NCBI GenBank assembly: GCA_004553625.1
Contig: SFKX01000006.1
Coordinates: 62,001-126,000, forward strand
Source of the DNA: Clostridiales bacterium
Lineage (GTDB): Bacteria; Bacillota_A; Clostridia; Oscillospirales; Oscillospiraceae
DNA length: 64,000 bases
Direction: 5' to 3'
Shown here: positions 33,485 to 42,703 of the stretch, in pieces
How the letters are laid out: each line of letters starts with the position of its first letter
How positions within the stretch are numbered: the first letter of the stretch is position 1
The notes under the pieces: model-generated
What the model was told of the DNA's origin: nothing
Seen by the model: only the letters and a program-made list of their open reading frames with translations
Database searches by the model: none
Translations under genes and position numbers: made by a program

Positions 33485-34630
33485 TCAGCGCTTGTCAAAG
33501 TTTATGAGTCCGAATCTGAGAGCGTTCATTGACCGGCTGTCCTCAACGTCTATGCCAAAGTTGCTGTGCAGTTTTTTGAGCCTGTAGTTGAGCGTGCTGT
33601 GGTTGATATAAAGCTCGTTAGCCGCAGCGGTCACTCTGTTGCCGGAGGACAGATAGGCGCGCAGGGTGGCCAGATATTCGGTGCCAAAGGTCTGGTCGTA
33701 GTCCGATATCTGCACGAGCTTTTGCAGCAGAAAGACGTCCATGCCCAACTCAGCGTTTATCCGCTCAAAAAAGAGCCCGCAATAGTGCTCTCCAGCGTAG
33801 ACGATATCGGTATCGGACTTCGCCATATCCAGGCAGGCGAGGGCCTGGCGGATGTAGAAATCCCTGTCGGAAAGGCTGTCAAAGCAGTCAGAGACGCCGC
33901 ACTGGAGTTTATGCCGCTGGGCAAATGTTGAGAGTTCTTTTCGAACGGGGGAGGGGAGTGAGCGGCCGTCCGGCTTGAGCGAGTGCAGGAACATGAGTAT
34001 GACGTTCTCGCGGATTATGTGCAGCGCATTGTGAAAGAAACGGCCCAAATCTCTCTCCGCATTTCGCAGCTGACGTATCTGACGAGACGGACTGAGAAAG
34101 GCGCAGAACACATAGCCGCTGCGCAGCTTTTCAGCTATCCCTGCGTCAGATGTGATGTCAAAGCCCGTGTTCGAGCTGAATACAGCTCCGGTGAGCCAAA
34201 GACTCTCATAACTGTGGCGCTGAGAGGAGGAGATCTCCGCGTTTATGAAAAAGGCGCAGAATTTTGAAAGCCTGACCGAGAGCGAGTGCAGCTCCTCGCG
34301 CGAGAGTGCGCCGTCACGGGCGTATACCACTATTATACCGAGTTGTACCCCGTCGCGGATTATGGGGCTCACGCAGCATCGACGGCCTTCAGGGTCCACG
34401 GAAAAATACTCGGAGCGCAGCCCCGCTTCGGTACCCGAACTGCTTGCAAAGGCGTTTTCAAAGCTGCCTGGCAACCGGGCGCGGGCATTTGACAGCAGTG
34501 GCTGAAGGTCAAGCGAGTAGAGCCCCAGCTCAAGGCCAAGTGCGTCTTCAAGCTCTGATATGATCTGAGTGAGCTGGCGTCCGCTGTGCAGGCCGTCAAG
34601 CAGCAGACTGTCAATGGAGGGCTTATCCAA
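33485..34630 (-). CDS. PucR/CdaR-type transcriptional regulator, 381 aa
   Basis: A long N-terminal sensory region of GAF-like character (about 1-290) is followed by the C-terminal PucR helix-turn-helix (YLSSGNRVTAAANELYINHS, then TLNYRLKKL). This family regulates catabolism of purines, sugar acids and aromatic compounds. Its start overlaps the end of the second regulator by 8 nt, so the two are co-transcribed, leftward, away from the oxidoreductase operon. Confidence 0.85.
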   Translation of the reverse strand: MDKPSIDSLLLDGLHSGRQLTQIISELEDALGLELGLYSLDLQPLLSNARARLPGSFENAFASSSGTEAGLRSEYFSVDPEGRRCCVSPIIRDGVQLGIIVVYARDGALSREELHSLSVRLSKFCAFFINAEISSSQRHSYESLWLTGAVFSSNTGFDITSDAGIAEKLRSGYVFCAFLSPSRQIRQLRNAERDLGRFFHNALHIIRENVILMFLHSLKPDGRSLPSPVRKELSTFAQRHKLQCGVSDCFDSLSDRDFYIRQALACLDMAKSDTDIVYAGEHYCGLFFERINAELGMDVFLLQKLVQISDYDQTFGTEYLATLRAYLSSGNRVTAAANELYINHSTLNYRLKKLHSNFGIDVEDSRSMNALRFGLINFDKR

Positions 34631-35843
34631 GCTCGCTCACCTCCTCCAGACGGCTGACAAGGCGGTACAGCGTAGTCTCCAGCAGCAGTGCATCCATCTG
34701 AGCGCCGCTGCCGGGGTCCAGACCCAAAGTCTCTGCTATGCGCCCGATTCTGTACGCTACGGTGTTTTTGTGTACTCCCATGGCCTGGGCTGTCCTGAGA
34801 CTGTCAAAGCCGTTTTTGCAATAGGCCTCGAGTGTGGAGATATATTCGGGGTGCTTTTTGGGAAACATGTCGATGAGCATGGAGATGTTTTTGAGGTAGT
34901 AGCGTGCCTCCTCACCGCAGCTTCGCACAAGGGCGAGACAGAGCGCCTCGGGGTAACAATCGGTGAAGCAAGAGACGCCCGGACCTCTGCCCATGACGCG
35001 CCTGACATCCGCACTTAACCTGGCCTGAAAGATGCCGGTCCCTACGGAGTCGAGCGAGTTAAAGAGGTCGGAGAACCCGATGCAGCAGGAGTATCTCTCG
35101 CTCAGCCGGACCATTACGAGCTGATTTGGAATTTCGCTGCTGAGCGGGTCAAGAGAGCTGAACAACAGGCGGATATCGCCATCGGTATCTATGGCTGCGG
35201 TACAGCCGCGCCGACTATTGATGCGGCTTTTAACATAGTTGCGCGTCGCTTCGCCCATGCTGCCCGCGCGAATTACGGCAAACATATAGGGAGCGCGCCT
35301 CCGGTTCGAAAAGGCTGAGAACAGAGCCTCAGAAACGGGGTGCCCCAGGAGCAGACTTTCACCCGCTTCCTGCTCGGAGGCGGGGATATTTTTTGCCGTG
35401 ATGGCTATGGTACGGCATATGAGGTCGTTAAGCTCCAGCACCTCGTCCATATAAGCATCCTCCACCACCGTGGCGATGTAGGCATAGAGCTTGTTGTCCA
35501 CGAACACGGGGCCGAAGGCGGTTTTGTACTCGGCCACGCCGGCGGTATCGACTATGAGCGAAGCGCGGTTCGTCAGTATCTGCTCTTCAAGCGCCAGGAA
35601 ATCGTGAGAGAGGACGTGCTCCTCGGAGAAGATGCCGAGCGTAGCCAGCTGCTCCCAGCCCTGAATATAGAAAGGCCTTGGAAAACTGTAGGCAAGAATG
35701 TTGAAGGAGATGTCGAAAGCTATCACTGGCAGCCTTGTTTGCTGATAGACCCTCGCTAAGAGCTCGCCAATGCTTCCGCCCTCCAGGATATTGTCCAGGA
35801 GAAAGGTGCTGAGCGCTTCCAAATCAAGATGCCTCAAGTTCAC
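34623..35843 (-). CDS. PucR/CdaR-type transcriptional regulator, about 406 aa
   Basis: A second regulator with the same C-terminal helix-turn-helix type (TLEAYCKNGFDSLRTAQAMG, HKNTVAYRIGRIAETLG) and a distinct sensory region. I place the start at GTG 35843 (VNLRHLDLEALSTFLL) behind AAAGGA, although the spacing is short. The open frame runs on to 35951, but that would cover the divergent promoter region. With the partner at 33485 it probably controls the operon at 36049-41584. Confidence 0.8.
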   Translation of the reverse strand: MNLRHLDLEALSTFLLDNILEGGSIGELLARVYQQTRLPVIAFDISFNILAYSFPRPFYIQGWEQLATLGIFSEEHVLSHDFLALEEQILTNRASLIVDTAGVAEYKTAFGPVFVDNKLYAYIATVVEDAYMDEVLELNDLICRTIAITAKNIPASEQEAGESLLLGHPVSEALFSAFSNRRRAPYMFAVIRAGSMGEATRNYVKSRINSRRGCTAAIDTDGDIRLLFSSLDPLSSEIPNQLVMVRLSERYSCCIGFSDLFNSLDSVGTGIFQARLSADVRRVMGRGPGVSCFTDCYPEALCLALVRSCGEEARYYLKNISMLIDMFPKKHPEYISTLEAYCKNGFDSLRTAQAMGVHKNTVAYRIGRIAETLGLDPGSGAQMDALLLETTLYRLVSRLEEVSELG

Positions 35844-35988
35844 GCATCCTTTCAACAGTGAGTTTGGTAGATTATAGCCCTTGCGGCAGAGACTGTCAAC
35901 GGCGTGAGAAAATTTTTGTGCAATCGGTTGAAAATGCATCGTCAAAACCACGGGCGGGCTAATGAACTTCGTCTGTGCTTGTGTTATT

Positions 35989-36010
35989 TTGTTTGTGCAT
36001 AAACAAACAA
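35989..36010. promoter_or_regulatory. Inverted repeat upstream of the oxidoreductase operon
   Basis: TTGTTTG and CAAACAA are separated by 8 nt in the 205-nt region between the divergent regulators and the flavin reductase gene. It is a possible operator for one of the PucR-type regulators. I see no clear -35/-10 pair here. Confidence 0.5.
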
Positions 36011-36048
36011 TGCTCCGGAGATGTTCAGATTATAAGAGGAGGAGACGC

Positions 36049-38001
36049 ATGAACTTGGACATGTATAAGGCGCTGTGGGAGCCCATCGAGATCAACGGCG
36101 TGGTGATCAAAAACCGCATCAGCATGTCGCCAATGGGTACTTTTGCCTATGACCAAGATGGTACCGACAGCGAGCAGGGCCTGCGCTATTTTGAGGAGCG
36201 GGCCAAGGGAGGGATAGGCCTTCTGCACACCGGTTCAGCCTACATCAACACCCGTTTGGCCCAGGGCAGCCCCAGTATACATGTGGACAACATCCACTGC
36301 ATACCCAAGGCGACAGTGCTTGTAGAGCGCGCGCACAGGTGGGGTGCGAAGTTCTTCCTGCAGCTCAGCCCGGGTACAGGCCGAAACAGCAAGCTCGACC
36401 TCGGCAACCCTGAGCCGCCCGTGTCTGCTTCTGCGGTCCCGGCGCATTTTGACCACAATGTCATATGCCGCGCGATGACCCGAGATGAGATAAAGGGCGC
36501 GATGAACGACTTCAAAGTGGCCGCCGAGTTTGCCAAAAGAGCGGGATTCGACGGCGTCCAGATTCACGCGCATGCCGGTTATCTCATAGATCAGTTTTTG
36601 TCTGAAGTGTGGAATAAGCGCGATGATGAATACGGCGGAAGCTTTGAAAACCGCTGCCGTTTTGCGCTTGAGGCCGTGGATGCCATCAGAAGCGTGGTAG
36701 GACCGAAGTACCCGATAACCTTCCGTATTTCTCTCGACCACCGCTTTGCCGGAGGCAGGACCCTGGAGGAGAGCATGAAGATCCTCGACGTGCTCGATAA
36801 GTCCGGCATAGACGCCTTCGACGTGGACGCGGGCAGCTACGACACCGAGGATTATATCTTCCCCAGCCGCTACAACGGCGACGCCTGCATGGCCTATGTC
36901 TGCAAAGAGGCCCGCAAGCACCTGAGCAAGCCTATCATCAACGCCGGCAACCACTCGATGGAGAGCGCCGCGCAGCTGCTGCTCAGCGGGGACGCAGACA
37001 TGGTCCAGTTTGGCCGCCAGTCCATAGCCGACCCACAGTTTGCAAACAAGCTCAAGCTCGGCAGGCGTGAGGAGATAAGGCCGTGTATCATCTGCAATGA
37101 GGAGTGCATAGGCCGCATTTTCGGGCGCCGCACTCAGCTCTCCTGCACCGTGAACCCCGCCGCGGGCTTTGAAGAGAGCATGGAGGTCACCAAGCTCGAA
37201 AAGCCGCAGAAGGTCGTCGTTATCGGCGCCGGACCCGGCGGCATGGAGGCCGCCCGCTGCGCCGCAGAGCGCGGCTGCTCCGTCACCCTCTACGACAAGG
37301 GCTCCGAGCTGGGCGGTACCTTCAAGGTAATAGCTACTGGAGACTTTAAGCACCGCATCCGCGAGCTCATCGCCTGGTATGAGCTGCAGATCAAAAAGCT
37401 CGGCGTCAAGGTCGTGCTCAACACTGAGATAACGGGCAGCGAGCCCGAGCTGGCCGAGGCCGATGCCATCTTTGTCGCAACCGGTTCTCTGCCGCTCATC
37501 CCGCCCATCCCCGGTATGGACGACCCGAAGGTCATTGACGTCTATGACGTGCACAAGAACGGCCTGCCGGAGGGTAAGAACGTCGTCATCTGCGGCGGCG
37601 GCCTTTCCGCCTGCGACACCGCGCTCGAGTACGCGCCCGAGGGCAGGAACATCACCATCGTAGAGATGCGCTCCAAGATCGGCGCCGACGTCATGTATAT
37701 AAACGCCATCAGCATAAACCGCCTGCTCAAGCAGTACGGCGTGACCTGCCTGACCGACACCCGCGTGGTAGGAGTGAATGAGGAGGGCGTGCAGGTGGAG
37801 ACGCAGGACGGCAGCCGCGTCCTGCCTGCGGACGTGGTCGTAGGCGCATTCGGGCGCAAGCGCAATATGGGCCTCGCGGACGCCGTGCTCCACGCCTATC
37901 CGACAAAGACCACCATCATAGGCGACTGCATGGAGCCGGCCAAGGCTGGTAACGCCATACGCGAGGGCTTCTATGCGGCAATGTCGCTGCAGGACTTTTG
38001 A
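36049..38001 (+). CDS. Old-Yellow-Enzyme-type NAD(P)H:flavin oxidoreductase with FeS cluster, 650 aa
   Basis: This is a fusion of an FMN barrel (about 1-340), a [4Fe-4S] site formed by C346, C349, C353 and C366, and an FAD/NAD(P)H domain (VVVIGAGPGGMEAARC; NVVICGGGLSACDTALEY). The barrel has HAHAGYLIDQFLS and the YGGSFENR motif. The layout is that of 2,4-dienoyl-CoA reductase, BaiCD/BaiH, 2-enoate reductases, BilR and daidzein reductase, which reduce activated C=C bonds. The substrate cannot be chosen among these. ATG 36049 has a GAGGAGG ribosome site. It is the first gene of a five-gene operon. Confidence 0.88.
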   Translation: MNLDMYKALWEPIEINGVVIKNRISMSPMGTFAYDQDGTDSEQGLRYFEERAKGGIGLLHTGSAYINTRLAQGSPSIHVDNIHCIPKATVLVERAHRWGAKFFLQLSPGTGRNSKLDLGNPEPPVSASAVPAHFDHNVICRAMTRDEIKGAMNDFKVAAEFAKRAGFDGVQIHAHAGYLIDQFLSEVWNKRDDEYGGSFENRCRFALEAVDAIRSVVGPKYPITFRISLDHRFAGGRTLEESMKILDVLDKSGIDAFDVDAGSYDTEDYIFPSRYNGDACMAYVCKEARKHLSKPIINAGNHSMESAAQLLLSGDADMVQFGRQSIADPQFANKLKLGRREEIRPCIICNEECIGRIFGRRTQLSCTVNPAAGFEESMEVTKLEKPQKVVVIGAGPGGMEAARCAAERGCSVTLYDKGSELGGTFKVIATGDFKHRIRELIAWYELQIKKLGVKVVLNTEITGSEPELAEADAIFVATGSLPLIPPIPGMDDPKVIDVYDVHKNGLPEGKNVVICGGGLSACDTALEYAPEGRNITIVEMRSKIGADVMYINAISINRLLKQYGVTCLTDTRVVGVNEEGVQVETQDGSRVLPADVVVGAFGRKRNMGLADAVLHAYPTKTTIIGDCMEPAKAGNAIREGFYAAMSLQDF

Positions 38002-38018
38002 AGGGGCGGTGGACCGGT

Positions 38019-38501
38019 ATGCTGAATAAATTCGGTTTTGAATATCTGTTTTCCTATTACGCGAACATCGGCGACTTCTATAGGATGCCCAAATCCCCCT
38101 TCGGACTCAGGCAGATTGGATACATCACAGACGGCCGTGTCTGGGGCGACAAGGTCAACGGCGAGCTCGCCCCCGGGGGCGGCGACTGGTGCGTCGTCAG
38201 AACGGACGGCGTCTCCATGCCGGATGTCCGCACCATGATACGCACGGACGACGGCGCGGAGATCTATATGCACTACACGGGCAAGATGGACACCGGCAAA
38301 GGCGGGTTTGAGAACTACTGCAAGGGCATTTTCCCCGACATAAACTACATCTACACTTCCGTTGAATTTGAGACCGAGGCCGAAAACTACCTCTGGCTCA
38401 ACCGCTGCCAGTGCTTCGGCGTGGGCATCGTAGACAGGACCAAGACGCCGCTTATGGTGCAGTACGACGTCTACGCCCTCACCGGGCCGAAGATAGACTG
38501 A
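38019..38501 (+). CDS. DUF3237 family protein, 160 aa
   Basis: The family pattern is clear: GLRQIGYITDGRVWGDKVNGEL, PGGGDWCVVRTDGV, then RTDDGAEIYMHYTGKMD and the final WLNRCQCFGVGI. DUF3237 proteins are small beta barrels often encoded with dehydrogenases of aromatic or terpenoid breakdown; no reaction is firmly known to me. I use ATG 38019; a TTG at 37998 would overlap the reductase stop. It lies 17 nt downstream of the reductase and 16 nt upstream of the first SDR. Confidence 0.82.
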   Translation: MLNKFGFEYLFSYYANIGDFYRMPKSPFGLRQIGYITDGRVWGDKVNGELAPGGGDWCVVRTDGVSMPDVRTMIRTDDGAEIYMHYTGKMDTGKGGFENYCKGIFPDINYIYTSVEFETEAENYLWLNRCQCFGVGIVDRTKTPLMVQYDVYALTGPKID

Positions 38502-38517
38502 GGGGGCGGGGTGCGAA

Positions 38518-39303
38518 ATGGACCTGAAACTAAAAGACAAGGTAGTGGTCATCACCGCCGGAACGGGAGGCTGCGGCAAGGCTCTTGTGAGGGCTTTCGC
38601 TGAGGAGGGCTGCCGCATTGCGGTGAGTTCGACCTCGCAGGCGAAGCTCGACGCCTTCATTCCCGAGCTGGGCCTTGAGCCCGGGCGCATTATGACCGGA
38701 GTTGTAGACATGCGCGAAGAGGCCGAGGTGAAAGAATTCATTGAGACCGCATACAACCGCTATGGACGTATCGACGCGCTGGTCGTTAACCAGGGCTACG
38801 AGGGCAAGCGCGGCCTGCTCGAGGACGCGGACATGGAAAACTGGATGCAAGTGTTTTTCGTAAACACTTTCGGCGTGCTCTACGCGCTCAAGTATACGGC
38901 TCCTATCATGAAGAGACAGCACAGCGGCGCAATAGTCATCAACTGCTCCCACGGCGCTTATCTTGGTTCGCCCGGACTGAGCCAGTATTCCGCCTCCAAG
39001 CACGCGACCTACGGTCTTGCCAAGTCAGCAACGCTGGAGCTCGCGCCCTACGGAGTGCATGTGAACTGCATTTGCCCCGGCGGCATAGACACCCCCATGA
39101 TTCAGCGCATAGAGGAAATGCAGATGCCTCAGCTTGCTGGCCACGAAGAGCGCATGGCGGCCATGACTGCCGGTACTCCGGACAAGCGCTATTGCCGACC
39201 CGAGGAAGTGGCGTTCATGGCGCTGTATCTCGCCTCGGAGCTTTCCGCACATGTTAACGGTTCTGGTATACGCCTAGACGGCGGAATGGACGCCAGAGAC
39301 TGA
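38518..39303 (+). CDS. Short-chain dehydrogenase/reductase, 261 aa
   Basis: A Rossmann enzyme with cofactor motif TAGTGGCGK (the usual TGxxxGxG with an Ala-for-Gly change) and the catalytic set S144, Y157 and K161 (YSASK). The structural NNAG motif is altered to NQGY. The C-terminus LDGGMDARD is typical. It presumably interconverts a hydroxyl and a keto group of the pathway intermediate. It is co-transcribed with the flavin reductase and the second SDR. Confidence 0.88.
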   Translation: MDLKLKDKVVVITAGTGGCGKALVRAFAEEGCRIAVSSTSQAKLDAFIPELGLEPGRIMTGVVDMREEAEVKEFIETAYNRYGRIDALVVNQGYEGKRGLLEDADMENWMQVFFVNTFGVLYALKYTAPIMKRQHSGAIVINCSHGAYLGSPGLSQYSASKHATYGLAKSATLELAPYGVHVNCICPGGIDTPMIQRIEEMQMPQLAGHEERMAAMTAGTPDKRYCRPEEVAFMALYLASELSAHVNGSGIRLDGGMDARD

Positions 39304-39325
39304 TGAAAACAGGGGAGGAGAGAAA

Positions 39326-40084
39326 ATGTTTGACTTACATGGTCAGGTAGCGGCCGTGACGGGCGCTTCCGCGGGCCTGGGCAGACAATTTGCCATGGCC
39401 CTGGCCAGGCAGGGCGCGAATCTCGTGCTCATGAGCCGCCGAAAGGAGAAGCAGGACGCTGTCGCCGAAGAGATCATACGGCAGACGGGCGTTGAGGTCC
39501 TTTCCCTCTGCTGTGACGTGACGATACCCTCAGATGTGGAAAACGCCGTAAATGCAGCGATTGAACGCTTTGGACATGTGGATATACTAGTAAATAACGC
39601 CGGACGAGGTTATCCCAGCCCGCTCGAGAACTATCCTCTTGAGGGCTGGCGAACGGTGACGGCCGTAGACCTCGACGCTGTCATGATGTGTACGAGGGAC
39701 TTTGGCAGGCACATGCTTGAGCGCGGCTATGGGCGCATAATAAACATATCATCCGTCATGGGCGCCGGTGGGCTGCAGGAGATACATGTTGCTGCCTACC
39801 ACGCCTGCAAGGGTGCGGTGATAAACTTCACCAGGGCCGCTGCGGCGGAATGGGCTGAGCGGGGCGTCACCGTAAACTGCATCCTGCCGGGTTTCTTTGA
39901 GTCCGAATCCAATTCGCCTGAGCGCATGGAACGGATGGGCGGCTGGATAAGGAGCCATACCCCTATGAGAAGGCCGGGCGCACCCGGCGAACTTGACTCT
40001 ACTCTGCTCTTCCTGGCGGCGCCTGAGTCCTCATACGTCACGGGCATCTCGGTGCCGTGTGACGGCGGATGGACCTGCGTCTGA
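39326..40084 (+). CDS. Short-chain dehydrogenase/reductase, 252 aa
   Basis: A canonical SDR: TGASAGLG at 12-19, NNAG at about 90-93 and catalytic S142/S143, Y158 and K162 (YHACK). Arg residues after beta-2 (SRRK) suggest NADP(H) preference, an inference. GGGGAGGAG precedes the ATG. Two different SDRs in one operon suggest two oxidoreductions on one substrate, or stereospecific steps. Confidence 0.9.
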   Translation: MFDLHGQVAAVTGASAGLGRQFAMALARQGANLVLMSRRKEKQDAVAEEIIRQTGVEVLSLCCDVTIPSDVENAVNAAIERFGHVDILVNNAGRGYPSPLENYPLEGWRTVTAVDLDAVMMCTRDFGRHMLERGYGRIINISSVMGAGGLQEIHVAAYHACKGAVINFTRAAAAEWAERGVTVNCILPGFFESESNSPERMERMGGWIRSHTPMRRPGAPGELDSTLLFLAAPESSYVTGISVPCDGGWTCV

Positions 40085-40111
40085 GAAATGATTTAGAAAA
40101 GGTGTATTGAT

Positions 40112-41584
40112 ATGAGTAAAGATCTCAGCTCCTCGGGTTCCGGAAAAAATAAGATAATACATACCATAGTCATCCTTGCGCTGTTCTTCCTGTTCCGCTA
40201 CATCCCGCCGTTCGGCTCTGTGACCGAGGTCGGCATGGCGGTCCTGGGCATCTTCCTCGGCTGCATTTACGCATGGACCGTGGGAGAAGTCTTTTGGCCC
40301 AGCGTGCTCGGCATAGTCCTCATAGGCTTCGTCGGAGAAAACACCGTCACGGGCGTGCTTTCGGCCACTTTCGGAGACGCCACGCTCCACATGGTGTTCA
40401 TCGCCCTGGCTTTCTGCTTTGCCGTTGAAAGAAGCGGACTCATAGAGCTCATCGCCAAATATGTGCTCTCCCGGAAGTTTGCCAAGCGGGGTCCCTGGTC
40501 CATGGCCCTGGGTTTCTGGATAGCCACCGCCGTGACCTGCGCCGTGACCTGCGCCACCACTGGCATCATCATCCTGGCCTGGGAGATGTTCTACGAGGTA
40601 GTGCGCAGGGCCAAACTGGAGAAAAAGACCCCCTACACCGCGGTTGTCATCATTGGCATACTGGTATCCGCCTACCTTGGCGGCATAGTGATGCCGTACA
40701 ACGCCTTTACGCAGATCTGCTTCGGTATGCTGCGCGCGGCAGCGCCCGGCGTCGAGGTCGGTTCCATACCCTACATCCTGCTGACCGTTCTGCTGAGCGT
40801 CGTGGTCATCGCTGCCATGTACTTTGTCAGCAAGTACCTGCTCCGGATAAAGGTCGACTATGTGATACCCGACGACCTTATCTCCAAGGACGAGCTCAAG
40901 GTCACACGCAAGCACAAGATTATGGCGTTCTTCACGCTGCTCTTCTGCGTGGCTTTCATCCTGCCCAGTTTCCTGCCCGCCGAGCTCACCATCACCAAGC
41001 TGCTGTCTAACCTCGGCTTCACCGGCACTTTTGCGGTTATCCTCGTCATCCTCTCGCTCATAGGCGACGGCGAGGGCGGCAAGATGTTCGACTTCGGCCT
41101 CTGCCTAAAGAGCGGCATACCCTACGGTATGGTAGTCCTTGTTGCTGCGGCGCTGCAGGTCTCCAGCAAGCTGACGGACGCCTCCACCGGCATCCCCGAC
41201 ATGCTCTCCACTCTGCTCATGCCCATAACGACACTCAGCAGCCCGTTCGTCAGTATGGCCATCGTCATGGTGATCGGCCTCGCTCTGACGAATGTCATAA
41301 ACAACATCGTCTCCATCACGATCATGGTCCCTATCGGCATGACGCTGCTGCAAAACATAGAGTACAGCCCGCAGGTCATGGTCACGCTGTTCAGCCTTGA
41401 ACTCATTCAGGGCCTCATCACCCCCTCGAGCTCCATGGCCGGCGCTATGCTGCATGGTAACGACGAGTGGATCTCCTCGAAGAGCGTATATAAGTACGGC
41501 CTCATCCTCGAGGGTGTCGTGGCGCTCTGCATAGCGGTCGTCGGTATCCCCATAGGCCCCGCTATCTTCTCTCTCTTCTCCTGA
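40112..41584 (+). CDS. DASS/SLC13-like anion transporter, 490 aa
   Basis: Eleven or more hydrophobic segments are visible, with two related halves. Conserved small-residue clusters sit at the hairpin positions (TCATTGIIIL; NVINNIVSITIMVPIG; GLITPSSSMAGAML). These features fit the SLC13/DASS group of sodium- or proton-coupled carboxylate and sulfate transporters. As last gene of the operon it probably imports the substrate of the reductase and SDRs, which would then be a carboxylate or similar anion (inference). Confidence 0.82.
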   Translation: MSKDLSSSGSGKNKIIHTIVILALFFLFRYIPPFGSVTEVGMAVLGIFLGCIYAWTVGEVFWPSVLGIVLIGFVGENTVTGVLSATFGDATLHMVFIALAFCFAVERSGLIELIAKYVLSRKFAKRGPWSMALGFWIATAVTCAVTCATTGIIILAWEMFYEVVRRAKLEKKTPYTAVVIIGILVSAYLGGIVMPYNAFTQICFGMLRAAAPGVEVGSIPYILLTVLLSVVVIAAMYFVSKYLLRIKVDYVIPDDLISKDELKVTRKHKIMAFFTLLFCVAFILPSFLPAELTITKLLSNLGFTGTFAVILVILSLIGDGEGGKMFDFGLCLKSGIPYGMVVLVAAALQVSSKLTDASTGIPDMLSTLLMPITTLSSPFVSMAIVMVIGLALTNVINNIVSITIMVPIGMTLLQNIEYSPQVMVTLFSLELIQGLITPSSSMAGAMLHGNDEWISSKSVYKYGLILEGVVALCIAVVGIPIGPAIFSLFS

Positions 41585-41613
41585 GAGAGCTGCAAGCCTG
41601 ACCAATAACACAA

Positions 41614-41643
41614 AAACGGACCGTCCATTCGGACGGTCCGTTT
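41614..41643. terminator. Bidirectional terminator
   Basis: A 13-bp perfect stem (41614-41626, 41631-41643) with a 4-nt loop ATTC and A/T-rich flanks separates the transporter gene from the convergent superoxide reductase gene. Confidence 0.88.
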
Positions 41644-41665
41644 ACATTTATCGCTGGCTGCGCTT

Positions 41666-42046
41666 TTATTTGACCTCGGTCATCCAGAGGCCGTGGAGGT
41701 TGCAGTAGGCGTAGACGGCGACGGCCTTGTCGTCACCGAGACAGAAGCTGACCTTGGGGGCGTCGCCGGGGTTGAGGACCTTGCGCTGGCCTCCTTTTTC
41801 AGTCTGGACATAGACCCACTGGATGTAGTGCTCGGGGACCATGGGATGATCCACGCTGCCGATGTTTACGTTGACAACGCCGTTCTCAACGCTGACGACG
41901 GGCAAATGCTTCTCTCCGCTGGCGTCGACAGTGTTGGGGACCAGGGCCTTCATGGGCTCGCCGCAGCATACTACGGGGACGCCGGAGTCGTTGACCATAC
42001 CGATAAGGTTGCCGCAATGACGGCAGATATAGAACTTGGACTTCAT
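41666..42046 (-). CDS. dfx: Desulfoferrodoxin (superoxide reductase, 2Fe type), 126 aa
   Basis: This enzyme reduces superoxide to peroxide in the cytosol of anaerobes. The N-terminal desulforedoxin-like Fe site has C8, C11, C27 and C28. The catalytic Fe site has H47 (in EKH), H67, H73, C115 and H118 (CNLHG). All ligands are present and the length is standard. It shows that the host is an anaerobe with oxygen defence. The nearby ferredoxin could feed it electrons. Confidence 0.96.
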   Translation of the reverse strand: MKSKFYICRHCGNLIGMVNDSGVPVVCCGEPMKALVPNTVDASGEKHLPVVSVENGVVNVNIGSVDHPMVPEHYIQWVYVQTEKGGQRKVLNPGDAPKVSFCLGDDKAVAVYAYCNLHGLWMTEVK

Positions 42047-42070
42047 AATATTGATTCTCCTTTTTTAATG

Positions 42071-42703
42071 TTATTCAAACTGTTTTCTGCTTCTGCAACA
42101 AGTATAATCAGACTCGACTGTCCTGTCAACGCCGACGCCGCACTTAGCCTTGCAGATTAGCTGCGTCATCGTGCCCATCGGACAATATACGCACCAGCTT
42201 CTGGGCTTATACAGCAGCATCGTCACAAGGCCGAGTATGGTGGAGGTCAGCATGATGCTATAAAAGCCAAACGCGAACTGTGCGACTCCGTTGTGCAGGA
42301 GCGTCCCGTGATATGCCCAGTGCCATGGCAGCTTGAAGCTCCAAAGCAGGGTGACGACCTGCTTCATGTCCCGTACCTCGGCAAAGACCAGGTATGTGTT
42401 CCAGAGCATCAGAAAGAACATGGTGAAGAAAAAGACCAGAAAACCGTAACGGAAAGCCTTGCTTTTCATCCATTTTGGTATGTCCCGTCTGCGCGAGAGG
42501 CCAAAACGTCCGCCAAGCAGGGCAAAAAGCTGTCCGCGGCCGCAGTAACGGTTGCAATATGCCTTTGTCCCCGAGACTATTGAAATTATGAGGGGAATAA
42601 AGAAGCAGAGCAGACCCAGCCAAGCAAACAGTATGTTGAAAAAGCCCAGAGCGAGGTAGAGCAGGGAAGCTATCCATAGATAGTCGTACCAACGTTTCTT
42701 CAT
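42071..42703 (-). CDS. Membrane 4Fe-4S protein, NapH-like, 210 aa
   Basis: Four hydrophobic segments (about 10-45, 90-110, 130-165) are combined with cysteine motifs CNRYCGRGQ (about 50) and CVYCPMGT (near the C-terminus), as in NapH/CcoG-type membrane iron-sulfur proteins that pass electrons across or along the membrane. I start it at ATG 42703 (GGGAGG upstream), overlapping the ferredoxin stop as ATGA; the longer frame is shadow. The partner redox enzyme is unknown. Confidence 0.75.
   Translation of the reverse strand: MKKRWYDYLWIASLLYLALGFFNILFAWLGLLCFFIPLIISIVSGTKAYCNRYCGRGQLFALLGGRFGLSRRRDIPKWMKSKAFRYGFLVFFFTMFFLMLWNTYLVFAEVRDMKQVVTLLWSFKLPWHWAYHGTLLHNGVAQFAFGFYSIMLTSTILGLVTMLLYKPRSWCVYCPMGTMTQLICKAKCGVGVDRTVESDYTCCRSRKQFE

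Noticed and set aside
35844..35951. N-terminal extension of the second PucR-type regulator
   Set aside because: It would cover the divergent promoter region and does not look like family sequence.
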